A stretch of 21,783 nucleotides of DNA from an uncultured Ruminococcus sp. GTDB taxonomy: Bacteria; Bacillota; Clostridia; Oscillospirales; Ruminococcaceae. Position numbers and translations under genes: made by a program. Below the pieces are notes generated by a model. It searched no databases and had not been told where the DNA came from. It saw only the letters and a list, made by a program, of their open reading frames with translations. Below are positions 7,016 through 15,471 of the stretch, in pieces (position 1 is the first letter of the stretch; each line of letters opens with the position of its first letter). Location: contig CAMOEP010000002.1 in NCBI GenBank assembly GCA_946612185.1, positions 1 through 21,783 on the forward strand. Reading direction: 5' to 3'.

Positions 7016-9700
7016 ATGAAACAAAAACTACGCTCAAACCTTTGCCTTGTTATCCCTCCCCTGCTGACGATCGCCATTCTGCTTCTGACCTTTGTCATCA
7101 AAGGAGTTTACCCTTTCGGGGAGTCTAATGTGTCTTACTATGACATGAACCAGGCGTATGTCTCCCTTTACGCCCGTAATTATGAGATATTTCACGGTCA
7201 GGAATCCCTCATCTATGACTGGTTCGAGGGCGCTGGTTCGGATATGACAAGTACTTATCCTGAAATATCCCTGCACCCGATAAACTGGGTGTTTTTCTTC
7301 CTGAAACCCGAATACGTCCTGCATTTTATGGCGCTTTTCCTGCTGATAAAGCTTGTTATCACGTCATTTAACATATCACTGTACCTGAAAAAGGTATTTG
7401 TCATTCCATTGCCCATGCAGGTCGCTCTGAGCATGATATACACATTCTCAGGTTACCTGCTCCAGTTCTATACAAACACGTTTTTCGTGGATTCCATGGT
7501 CTTTCTTCCCATACTTATGCTGGCGCTGCGGCATATGTTCTCGAAAGGCAGCGGTCTGCCATATCTTCTGGCGCTGTTCTTTGAACTGGTAACTCAGCCG
7601 TACCTCGGAATAATGACCCTGATATTTATTCTGTTCTATGCCTTCTGCTACACGTTCACCCTCAAAGATAAGGAGGCTAAAAGAACTCTTTCTGCAAAAG
7701 TCGGCTTGTATACGTTCACCGCTATTGCCCTTTCAATGGTTACTTTTCTGCCGGCTGTGATGAAATGGACTACTACCAAGCGCATCACCAATAACAACGA
7801 AAACAGCTACACACTTATGGAAATTTTCAAGATGTCGTTCAGCGATTTTGATGTGCAGAAGAAATTTCTCCCCTTCAACACTGAAATAGTCCTGGTAATG
7901 CTTGTTATTGTGCTGCTCTCTGCGATCAAAAAGAGGAAAAAACTCCCTGGAAACTCGATGTTCTACATATGTATATATCTGCTTATGCTGATACCGATCT
8001 ATAACGAAGGCGTTCTCCTTTTATGGCAGCTTGGTTCATATATGCACTTTCCCTACCGCAATGGTTATATGTTCTCATTCGTGGCTGTGGAACTTGCGGC
8101 TCACCTGCTGATGATGTATAACGATAAGGATATCACACAAAAGACAGAAGATAGGAAAAGCTGGTATGTTCTCCTTTCTATTTGCGGTATATCGGTAATT
8201 ACAGGCTTCTGGAAGCTGATTGAGATGTCCCTTACCTTCGTGGACTACGGTATCCATGAAAGCAGAGCCTCATACTATAACACTCCACTTATTTTCAGAT
8301 GCTTCACTCTGGCGTACCTGATAATGCTTTTCATTCCGAAAAAAACAAGGCAGCAGTTGTTCCTTTGGATAACTGTCCTGAAAACTGCGGTCACTTCCGT
8401 CTGTTTCATTGCGCCGCTGTCTTATTCGGATACCAGCCTTCGTGTCTACTATACCACAAGAGACAAGTTCATCGGTGACACCCTGGAACTGCGTGATAAT
8501 GCAGGTCTTGAAAACGATAACATTTCAAGAGTAAAGCTGCTTTATCCGGCGCTTTCCAGAAACTATCCGATACTTCTTCGCTATCCCTCCATAAACCAGT
8601 GGACCGGCGAAGCAGGCGGTATTATCAGCCAGGAACTCGATGACCTGGGATACGCCGCTGAGTGGACTGCTAATTACGATTTCGGCGGAACTGTTTTCAG
8701 CGACGCTCTCCTGAATAACAAGAAGCTTATCGTCTACGGTGACCCATACGTTCCGGAAGAACTATACACCAAGACCTGTCAGGTGGGCGAATATTCAGTC
8801 TATGACATTAACTACACCCTGCCCTTCGGTATGCTTTGCGATGAACGTATCCTGGACACCGACAAAACCGATGAGGAAGATATCCTCCTCAGTCATCAGA
8901 TCAAGATAGCTAACGCTCTTTCTGACAGCGATTCCCCGATTTTCCGGGAACTGCCCTCCGCTGAGCCGGACGACGAACTGCTCTACGCCGACAACGAGGA
9001 CACCGTTTTCAGCTATGATCTGACGGCAGACTGCCACTGTATCCTCTACGCTCAGATGTATGACGAGAATAACATAAAAGTAAACGGCGAACGTATAGTC
9101 CTGCCATACTTTGAAGAGCTTGATAACACCGAAATAAGAGACCCGAAGTCCAAGATACTCTTTGCCGGCTGCTTTGAAAAGGGCGACAAGATCACGCTGT
9201 CTGCCGAAAGTACCCTCAAGCAGGGCGACCAGAACAAGTACGTTTTCCTCGACCTTAACAATATGAAAAAACTTCAGGAAAAGTACGAAAATTCCTGCGC
9301 TTCCTCCTATGAAGCCGGTAAGAATTCATTGAGCATCACCGCTGATGTTAAGGGCAATAACTATATGTTCCTGCCTGTTACATACTCTGCTGACTGGCAC
9401 GCTGTCGTAAACGGCGCTGAGGCTGAAGTTCTCCCCGTAATGAACGGCGCTTTCATGGCTGTTAAACTCCCCGACGGTCATTGTGAGATATCCATGAAAT
9501 ATATGCCACGGCTCATCATTTACGGCGCTGTTATCAGCCTTGCCGGACTTATGTTCTCCCTCGTTCTTCTTATCAGCCACAGACTGCACAAGGATATCAC
9601 AGAACTGCCTGCTGTCGGAAAACTCGCATACCCGGTATTCACTCTGGTTACTGCGTCATTCTTCGTATTCATGTACGTTCTGCCTATCATTATACGCTGA
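7016..9700 (+). CDS. YfhO-family GT-C membrane glycosyltransferase
   Basis: Large integral membrane protein of 894 residues, close to the usual YfhO length. The N-terminus has a first helix (about 8-28), then the family segment YPFGESNVSYYDMNQAY, with acidic residues on the outer face where GT-C enzymes bind their lipid-linked donor, followed by L.YDWFEGAGSDM. Many more helices fill residues 95-470. A largely soluble extracellular part spans about 480-840, and two helices (about 846-866 and 874-893) close the protein. In Bacillus and Listeria, YfhO-type enzymes move a sugar from undecaprenyl phosphate onto lipoteichoic acid; the lipid donor is made by a GtrB-like enzyme, and both a GtrB-like and a GtrA gene close this operon. 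ATG 7016 has only a weak ribosome site; a stop at 7001 excludes a longer start. A 24-bp gap joins it to the next gene. Confidence 0.88.
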   Translation: MKQKLRSNLCLVIPPLLTIAILLLTFVIKGVYPFGESNVSYYDMNQAYVSLYARNYEIFHGQESLIYDWFEGAGSDMTSTYPEISLHPINWVFFFLKPEYVLHFMALFLLIKLVITSFNISLYLKKVFVIPLPMQVALSMIYTFSGYLLQFYTNTFFVDSMVFLPILMLALRHMFSKGSGLPYLLALFFELVTQPYLGIMTLIFILFYAFCYTFTLKDKEAKRTLSAKVGLYTFTAIALSMVTFLPAVMKWTTTKRITNNNENSYTLMEIFKMSFSDFDVQKKFLPFNTEIVLVMLVIVLLSAIKKRKKLPGNSMFYICIYLLMLIPIYNEGVLLLWQLGSYMHFPYRNGYMFSFVAVELAAHLLMMYNDKDITQKTEDRKSWYVLLSICGISVITGFWKLIEMSLTFVDYGIHESRASYYNTPLIFRCFTLAYLIMLFIPKKTRQQLFLWITVLKTAVTSVCFIAPLSYSDTSLRVYYTTRDKFIGDTLELRDNAGLENDNISRVKLLYPALSRNYPILLRYPSINQWTGEAGGIISQELDDLGYAAEWTANYDFGGTVFSDALLNNKKLIVYGDPYVPEELYTKTCQVGEYSVYDINYTLPFGMLCDERILDTDKTDEEDILLSHQIKIANALSDSDSPIFRELPSAEPDDELLYADNEDTVFSYDLTADCHCILYAQMYDENNIKVNGERIVLPYFEELDNTEIRDPKSKILFAGCFEKGDKITLSAESTLKQGDQNKYVFLDLNNMKKLQEKYENSCASSYEAGKNSLSITADVKGNNYMFLPVTYSADWHAVVNGAEAEVLPVMNGAFMAVKLPDGHCEISMKYMPRLIIYGAVISLAGLMFSLVLLISHRLHKDITELPAVGKLAYPVFTLVTASFFVFMYVLPIIIR

Positions 9701-9724
9701 AATAATTATTCAAGGTAAGTTAAT

Positions 9725-10591
9725 ATGGAAAAAATCAAAGTCGGAATAATCGGAACAGGCAACATCGGCTCTGACCTGCTTATGAAGGTCAGACGCTCTG
9801 ATGTACTGGAATGTGGTATTTTCGCCGGTCACAACCGTGACTCAAAGGGCATCGCTTCCGCAAAAGCGCTGGGCGTGCCTGTAACATACGACTCTATAAG
9901 GTATATCGAGGAAAACCCCGATTGCTGCCAGATCGTTTTTGATGCAACATCTGCTAAAGTTCACCTGTACAATGCGCCTATACTGCAATCTCTGGGCAAG
10001 TACACGATCGACCTTACCCCGGCGCATATCGCTCCATTCTGTATCCCTCAGATAAACCTTGACAGTGCTATGGAACTTTCGGGCGTGAACTGCGTTACCT
10101 GCGGCGGTCAGGCAACTGTTCCGCTGGCAAAGGCTATCAGTGAAGCGGCTGATGTGGATTATCTGGAGATCGTCGCAACTATCGCTTCCAAGTCCGCCGG
10201 TGCAGGTACTCGTAACAATATCGACGAGTTTACCCAAACCACCAAGGAAGCTCTCATCGAACTGGGCGGCATCAGAAACGCCAAGGCTATAATCATTCTC
10301 AATCCCGCTGAACCGCCTGTTAAAATGCACAATACTATTTACGCCCTCGCCAATGACCCGGATATGGACAGGGTTTGCAGGGCTGTGGCAAGGGTCGAGA
10401 AGGAGATCCAGGCTTATGTTCCGGGTTACAAGGTCGTCTTGCCGCCTATATTTGAGAACGGACGCATAACTGTCGGCATAGAAGTGGTGGGTTCGGGTGA
10501 CTTTCTCCCCTCCTACGCCGGCAATCTGGACATCATCACCTGTGCGGCGGTGGAGATAGCCGAAAACTACGCAAGGAGGAAGCTTTTGTGA
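9725..10591 (+). CDS. mhpF: Acetaldehyde dehydrogenase (acylating), MhpF/BphJ/DmpF family
   Basis: Catalyses acetaldehyde + CoA + NAD+ to acetyl-CoA + NADH, reversibly. At 288 residues it is slightly shorter than the usual 300-315. The N-terminal Rossmann fold has GIIGTGNIGSDLL (8-19). The catalytic cysteine is C126 in VTCGGQATVPLA, and the C-terminal part contains the expected GAGTRNNIDEFT segment. In characterised systems it forms a complex with the aldolase encoded next, and acetaldehyde is channelled between them; the 4-bp overlap (10588-10591) fits equal expression. AAGGTAAG (9712-9719) precedes ATG 9725. The setting, inside a glycan operon and without meta-cleavage genes, is unusual and suggests a biosynthetic use, perhaps acetyl-CoA reduction. 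The symbol is by family resemblance. Confidence 0.9.
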   Translation: MEKIKVGIIGTGNIGSDLLMKVRRSDVLECGIFAGHNRDSKGIASAKALGVPVTYDSIRYIEENPDCCQIVFDATSAKVHLYNAPILQSLGKYTIDLTPAHIAPFCIPQINLDSAMELSGVNCVTCGGQATVPLAKAISEAADVDYLEIVATIASKSAGAGTRNNIDEFTQTTKEALIELGGIRNAKAIIILNPAEPPVKMHNTIYALANDPDMDRVCRAVARVEKEIQAYVPGYKVVLPPIFENGRITVGIEVVGSGDFLPSYAGNLDIITCAAVEIAENYARRKLL

Positions 10592-11631
10592 GTAATATCA
10601 GGTTTTTTGATGCAACACTCAGGGACGGCTCTCATGCGGTGAAACATCAGCTTTCAAAGGAGACTATCGTGGACTACTGCGAGGCTATGGACAATGCCGG
10701 TATGTACACCATTGTCGTGGGACACGGCAACGGTCTGGGCGCTTCGTCCCTGCAAGTGGGACTTTCCAGACTCTCTGACCGTGAAATGCTGTGTACTGCC
10801 CGTGAACATCTGCGCCACACTAAACTGGGAGCTTACATGATCCCCGGATTCGGCACTATCAGGGACGACCTCGTTCCGGCAATAGAGCATGGCGTGGACG
10901 TTTTCAAGATAGGCTGCCACTGCACCGAGGCTGACACCACCCGGCAGCATATCGAGTTCCTGCGTGAACAAGGCAAAGAGGTATATGGCGTGCTGATGAG
11001 CTACCATATGGCTTCGGTGGAACAGATAATCGAACAGGCAAGAAAAATGCAGTCCTACGGCGCTCACGGAATTATCCTCATGGACAGCGCAGGTGCTTCA
11101 ACGCCGGAAATGGTGAAGAAAACTATCGCTGCACTTGTTGACGAACTATACGTCCTCGTCGGATTCCACCCGCATAACAATATGGGTCTTGCAGTTGCAA
11201 ACGCTTACACGGCTATCCAGGAGGGCGCAAGAATTATTGACGGCACTCTCAGAGGTTTTGGCGCTGGTGCAGGAAATGTCCAGCTTGAGGCATTGGCTGC
11301 GCTCCTCATCAAAGAGGGATTTGACGTAAAGCAAGACCTGTATGCCATGCTCGACGCTTCCGAGAACATCGTCCGCAAGGCTATGACCGAGGACAGAGCC
11401 TTGACCGATGTCAGCATAATCAGCGGTATGTCGGGAGTTTTCTCCTCATTCCGAACACAGGTGCTTGCCGCTGCAAAAGAGTTCGGAGTTGACCCAAGAG
11501 ACATTTTCATCGAACTGGGCAAGCGCAAAGTCGTAGGCGGTCAGGAAGATATGGTCATCGCCGTGGCGCAGCAGCTTGCTAATCCCGTATCCTCAGATAT
11601 GGAATCTTATATGCTTGAATCTTTAACGTAA
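10588..11631 (+). CDS. mhpE: 4-hydroxy-2-oxovalerate aldolase, MhpE/BphI/DmpG family
   Basis: Class II (metal-dependent) aldolase that reversibly splits 4-hydroxy-2-oxopentanoate into pyruvate and acetaldehyde. Length 347 is normal. Key residues of the BphI type are present: R12, D13 and H16 in DATLRDGSHAV (R and H catalytic, D a metal ligand), and metal ligands H194 and H196 in VGFHPHNNMG. The C-terminal communication domain has KVVGGQEDM. It starts at GTG 10588, 4 bp inside the dehydrogenase gene, with a strong AAGGAGGA (10573-10580). It should form the standard channelling complex with the upstream enzyme. With no hydratase or ring-cleavage enzyme nearby, I infer that it makes rather than breaks the 2-oxo acid, feeding the ThDP enzyme encoded next. 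Confidence 0.92.
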   Translation: MSNIRFFDATLRDGSHAVKHQLSKETIVDYCEAMDNAGMYTIVVGHGNGLGASSLQVGLSRLSDREMLCTAREHLRHTKLGAYMIPGFGTIRDDLVPAIEHGVDVFKIGCHCTEADTTRQHIEFLREQGKEVYGVLMSYHMASVEQIIEQARKMQSYGAHGIILMDSAGASTPEMVKKTIAALVDELYVLVGFHPHNNMGLAVANAYTAIQEGARIIDGTLRGFGAGAGNVQLEALAALLIKEGFDVKQDLYAMLDASENIVRKAMTEDRALTDVSIISGMSGVFSSFRTQVLAAAKEFGVDPRDIFIELGKRKVVGGQEDMVIAVAQQLANPVSSDMESYMLESLT

Positions 11632-11644
11632 TGGAGTTGTGATT

Positions 11645-13426
11645 ATGAACGTTTCAGAATATATCTTCGATTTCTTCAATAAAAAAGGCGTGAACGCTGT
11701 TTTCATGATAACCGGCGGTCAGGCTATGTACCTTGATGACGCTGTCGGCAGAAACAAGAACTACAGCATCATCTGTCACCACCACGAACAGGCTTGCACC
11801 ATGAGCGCTGAGGCTTACGGCAGAATAAAGAATAAGCCTGCTATCGCCCTCGTTACCGCAGGCCCCGGAAGCGTCAATGCTATGAATGGCGTGGTGGGTG
11901 CATACACCGATTCTTCGCCTATGATAGTGATTTCCGGTCAGGCTAACCTCTCCTTCGTCCAGTATGAGGAAAAGACCAATATCCGCCAGTTTGGAATCCA
12001 GGGTATCAATATACGCTCAATGGTTCAGGGCGTGGTCAAGTACTTCAAAACTATCGACGATACAGCACAGGTAGACCGCTACCTTGAAGAAGCCTGGAAT
12101 GCTGCCACCACCGGCAGACCCGGCCCGGTATGGATAGATGTTCCGCTTGATATACAGCGTGCGGAAGTTCCCGAAAACCAGCTTCCTTACCAGAATAAGG
12201 AACTGCCGGAGGATTCCTACCAGCTTAGCTGCGCTGCTTCATCAGTGGTAAACCGCCTGAGATCGGCAAAAAGACCTGTCATTCTTGCAGGTCAGGGCGT
12301 AAGTCTTTCCGGCGCTCGTCAGGAACTCAGAACCCTTGTGGAAACTGCCGGTATCCCGCTTATCACCGCCCGTCTGGGTATTGACCTTATTGAGTCCGCT
12401 CACCCTCTGTATGTGGGCAGACCCGGCAACTACGGCGAACGTTCCGCCAATATCGCTATCCAGAACGCTGACCTTATCCTGTCACTGGGCTGCCGCCTTG
12501 CTTCGTCACTGGTGGGTCATTCCCCGGAAAAGTTCGGCAAGCACGCTTACAAGATCGTTGTCGATATAGATCAGGAGGAACTGGACAAACCCGGCGTTCT
12601 CATTGATGAAAAGTACCGTCTGGACTGCAAGAAGGTCATTTCTGCACTCAATGACTCCCTTGCTGGCGAAACTCTCCCGGACTACTCTGAGTGGGCAAAA
12701 CAGTGCGCTGAATGGAAGGCAAAGTACCCTGTCGCTCTGCCTGAGTATAAGGACGAAAAGCCGGTAAATTCCTACTACTTCGTGGATAAACTCTCTGAAC
12801 TCGCTCCGGATAACGCAAATATCCTTGTGGATACAGGTTCATGTTTCCACGTTGCCTGCCAGACCTGGAAGATAAAGAAAGGGCAGCAGTTCCTTACCAC
12901 CGGAGGCATCAGTTCAATGGGATACTGGTGCGCTGGAATCGGTGCGTGCATCGCCAACGACCGCCAGGATACTGTCGTTATCACAGGTGACGGCAGCCTG
13001 CAAATGAATATACAGGAGTTCGCACCTATCCACCATAATAACCTGCCGGTCAAAACTTTTGTGCTGAATAATAACGGCTATCTGCTTATACGCTCCACCC
13101 AGCGCAATTTCATGGATGACCGCTTCATAGGTGAAGGCCCTGATTCAGGTGTATGGTGTCCGGAGCTGAAAAAGATCGCCGCCGCATATGAGATACCATA
13201 TTTCCGCATCGACAGCGTAGAGCAGATCGAGGAGACTGTTAAGCAGGTCTTTGCAGAGAATGGCCCTGTTATCTGCGAGGTCATGACTCCCCAGTGGCAG
13301 CCCCTTATCCCAAGGATAACCTCCGAAAAAATGCCCGACGGTACTCTCGTTGCCCATGACTACAACGATATGTTCCCATTCCTCAGCCGTGAGGAAAATG
13401 CAGCTAATATGATCGCTGAACTGTAA
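11645..13426 (+). CDS. Acetolactate-synthase-like thiamine-diphosphate enzyme
   Basis: ThDP-dependent enzyme of the IlvB/YerE type, 593 residues, that would decarboxylate a 2-oxo acid and add the resulting acyl unit to a carbonyl. The N-terminal PYR domain has the activating glutamate E48 (HHHEQACTM) and TAGPGSVNAMNGVVGAY. The central domain has ILAGQGVSLSG and VGRPGNYGERSAN. The C-terminal PP domain carries the ThDP/Mg motif GDGS (448-451) through NNNGY (475-479). I prefer ATG 11645, with TGGAG (11632-11636) 8 nt upstream, over the in-frame GTG 11639. In yersiniose synthesis the related YerE adds acetyl from pyruvate to a 4-keto-sugar nucleotide. Here the neighbouring aldolase could supply 4-hydroxy-2-oxopentanoate as a longer donor. 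Substrate is inferred; a housekeeping acetolactate synthase is unlikely, as no ilvN or ilvC is adjacent. Confidence 0.9.
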   Translation: MNVSEYIFDFFNKKGVNAVFMITGGQAMYLDDAVGRNKNYSIICHHHEQACTMSAEAYGRIKNKPAIALVTAGPGSVNAMNGVVGAYTDSSPMIVISGQANLSFVQYEEKTNIRQFGIQGINIRSMVQGVVKYFKTIDDTAQVDRYLEEAWNAATTGRPGPVWIDVPLDIQRAEVPENQLPYQNKELPEDSYQLSCAASSVVNRLRSAKRPVILAGQGVSLSGARQELRTLVETAGIPLITARLGIDLIESAHPLYVGRPGNYGERSANIAIQNADLILSLGCRLASSLVGHSPEKFGKHAYKIVVDIDQEELDKPGVLIDEKYRLDCKKVISALNDSLAGETLPDYSEWAKQCAEWKAKYPVALPEYKDEKPVNSYYFVDKLSELAPDNANILVDTGSCFHVACQTWKIKKGQQFLTTGGISSMGYWCAGIGACIANDRQDTVVITGDGSLQMNIQEFAPIHHNNLPVKTFVLNNNGYLLIRSTQRNFMDDRFIGEGPDSGVWCPELKKIAAAYEIPYFRIDSVEQIEETVKQVFAENGPVICEVMTPQWQPLIPRITSEKMPDGTLVAHDYNDMFPFLSREENAANMIAEL

Positions 13427-13427
13427 T

Positions 13428-14483
13428 ATGATGCAGAAAAATATTATTCTTGAAGACCTGGAGGACATCTACAGCCGGAACATTGACTGGGAAATGTTCC
13501 GGGGCAGCACTGTCCTCATAACCGGCGCAAACGGTATGCTGGCTTCGTATTTTACGTTCATGCTGATGTGGCTGAACGACTGCAAGGGCTTTGGTATCCG
13601 TATCCTGGCTCAGGTAAGGTCAGAGGAACGCTTCTTCAAAAGATTCGGCAAAGCCGGACGCTCGGAAAATGTCCGTGTCATCACCTCCCCTGTTACCGAA
13701 AAGCTGCAAATTGATGAGGATATAAGCTTCATTATCCACGCCGCAAGCCTTGCAAGTCCGCAGTATTACGACGTTTGCCCCGTGGACGTTCTCAGCCCTA
13801 ACGTTCTGGGAACTTATCACCTGCTGGAACTGGCTGCTGAGAAGAAGGTGAAATGCTTTTTCATGTTCAGCACCGGCGACGTTTACGGAAAAATATCCGG
13901 CAGGAAACTCATCTCCGAATCAGACCTTGGTCTGCTTGACCCCCTGGATATCCATAGCTGCTACAGCGAAAGCAAGCGCATGGCTGAAACTATCTGCATT
14001 TCATTTATGAAGCAGTACAGTGTACCGGTCAAGATCGCAAGGATATGGCACACCTATGCCCCGACTATGGATATCTTCAATGACCCCCGTGTGTATGCGT
14101 CGTTCATGAGAAACGTGTTTCTGGGCGAGGATATCGTCATAAAAAGCGACGGACTTGGTATGCGCTCATTCTGTTATATCGCTGACGCAATTGCCGGTTT
14201 TTTCACCATTATCACCAAAGGTACTGCCGGTGAAGCGTACAATGTCTGCAATACAGAGCAGTTCGTCACTATCAGGGAACTCGCCCGGATACTCGCTTCC
14301 CTGCGCACTGACATCGCCCTTAATGTCAGCTACAAAAAGCGCAGCACCGATGAGCATTATGTCGAAAATACCGCTATTGGCGATGCTGCACCGGATAATG
14401 CCAAACTTAAAAGTCTGGGCTGGGACACAAAATACTCCATTCGTGAGGGGTTCAGCCGGGTTCTTGATTATATTAGCAAGTGA
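13428..14483 (+). CDS. NAD(P)-dependent sugar-nucleotide epimerase/dehydratase (extended SDR)
   Basis: Extended short-chain dehydrogenase, 351 residues, acting on a nucleotide sugar in the cytosol. The N-terminal NAD site is TGANGMLASYF (32-42). HAASLASPQYY follows the fourth strand, FSTGDVYG (147-154) carries the active-site Thr/Ser, and Y179/K183 form the YxxxK pair (YSESK). The C-terminal half (IARIWHTYAPTM, DPRVYASFMR, GLGMRSFCYIADAI) resembles UDP-glucuronate decarboxylases and dTDP-glucose 4,6-dehydratases, so a 4-keto intermediate is likely. It starts one base after the upstream stop, without a good ribosome site, which points to translational coupling. It could provide the keto-sugar acceptor for the ThDP enzyme or process its product. 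A second ATG at 13431 is an equally possible start. Confidence 0.88.
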   Translation: MMQKNIILEDLEDIYSRNIDWEMFRGSTVLITGANGMLASYFTFMLMWLNDCKGFGIRILAQVRSEERFFKRFGKAGRSENVRVITSPVTEKLQIDEDISFIIHAASLASPQYYDVCPVDVLSPNVLGTYHLLELAAEKKVKCFFMFSTGDVYGKISGRKLISESDLGLLDPLDIHSCYSESKRMAETICISFMKQYSVPVKIARIWHTYAPTMDIFNDPRVYASFMRNVFLGEDIVIKSDGLGMRSFCYIADAIAGFFTIITKGTAGEAYNVCNTEQFVTIRELARILASLRTDIALNVSYKKRSTDEHYVENTAIGDAAPDNAKLKSLGWDTKYSIREGFSRVLDYISK

Positions 14484-14502
14484 CTTTAAGGAGGATCAGA
14501 TC

Positions 14503-15471
14503 ATGAGAATGAAAGAATTGCAGGACGCTTACTGCAAAGGAATTATTGATAAAAAACTTTACTGGACTATCATGCGTGAGAACTATACCTACGTTCTCCC
14601 ACAGCTTCAGGAAATACTGAAAAACCATGAGGAATGTGCAGGCATTTCTATAACAGCCGAGGGAGTTATCCTGGAAAAGAAAACCGGCGTGAAGCTGCTT
14701 TTCGACTTCTCACAGGCTATGTGCAGAGCCGAGATAGACCTTGTGAACCCTGTTGACCCTGAGCATTTCGATATGCTGATGATAAACAGACTGATCGACG
14801 AGAACGGCTGCAAAGTCGCTCTGGATATCGGCGCTAATAACGGTATGTTCAGCCTGGAGATAATTAACGAACACCCTGATATGGAACTGCACCTTTTTGA
14901 ACCTGTTCCCACTACCTTTGAAAATCTCCTCAAAACACTGAGTATCAATAATGCTGACACTGAACGTCTGCACCCGAATTGTCTGGGTATGTCCGACAAG
15001 AAGGGTACTTTCGACTTCTACCTGCCCGGTGAGAGCGAAGCCGCTTCCCTGCGCCCTGTGACCGATGAATTCTACTGCAAGAGAGCCGACGAATTCGGCA
15101 AATATACCGGCTCACTGGAACTCGAAAAGGTGAAGTGCCAGGTAAGCACCGTTGACGATTATGTGACTGAAAAGTCCCTCGACCGCATCGACCTTATCAA
15201 GATAGACGTGGAAGGAAACGAAAAGTTCGTACTTGAAGGCGCTGAGAAAACCCTCGGCAAGTTCCACCCGATCGTTTACAGCGAGCTTCTCAGAAAGCAC
15301 GCCGCTAAGTTCGGCTACCACCCCAATGACGTTATCGCTTTTATGGCGGAATATGGCTACCGCTGCTTCACAGTCCGTGGCGAGGCGCTGGAGGAAGTCC
15401 CCATTATCGACGAAGAAACTGCGGAGACAAATTTCGTCTTTATCTACAGTAAGGAGAATCAGCCGGAATGA
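14503..15471 (+). CDS. FkbM-family methyltransferase
   Basis: SAM-dependent O-methyltransferase of 322 residues. The C-terminal two thirds is the FkbM domain: SAM motif I DIGANNGMFSLE (108-119), acidic ribose-binding E133 in LFEPVP, STVDDYV, and LIKIDVEGNEKFVLEGAE (232-249). The N-terminal 100 residues are unassigned. The frame is open far upstream, but ATG 14503 has an excellent AAGGAGG (14488-14494) at 8 nt, after the stop of the previous gene. In polysaccharide loci such enzymes methylate sugar hydroxyls, so the product of this operon is probably a methylated sugar. The stop overlaps the next start by 4 bp (ATGA, 15468-15471). Confidence 0.9.
   Translation: MRMKELQDAYCKGIIDKKLYWTIMRENYTYVLPQLQEILKNHEECAGISITAEGVILEKKTGVKLLFDFSQAMCRAEIDLVNPVDPEHFDMLMINRLIDENGCKVALDIGANNGMFSLEIINEHPDMELHLFEPVPTTFENLLKTLSINNADTERLHPNCLGMSDKKGTFDFYLPGESEAASLRPVTDEFYCKRADEFGKYTGSLELEKVKCQVSTVDDYVTEKSLDRIDLIKIDVEGNEKFVLEGAEKTLGKFHPIVYSELLRKHAAKFGYHPNDVIAFMAEYGYRCFTVRGEALEEVPIIDEETAETNFVFIYSKENQPE

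Noticed and set aside
9725..11631. Aromatic-compound degradation locus
   Set aside because: Only the last two enzymes of the meta-cleavage pathway are present, and all surrounding genes belong to glycan synthesis.
14155..14502. Long N-terminal extension of the FkbM methyltransferase frame overlapping the SDR gene
   Set aside because: The first 116 codons lie in the other frame of the SDR gene and look like its shadow (Ser/Pro-rich). A strong AAGGAGG stands before ATG 14503.
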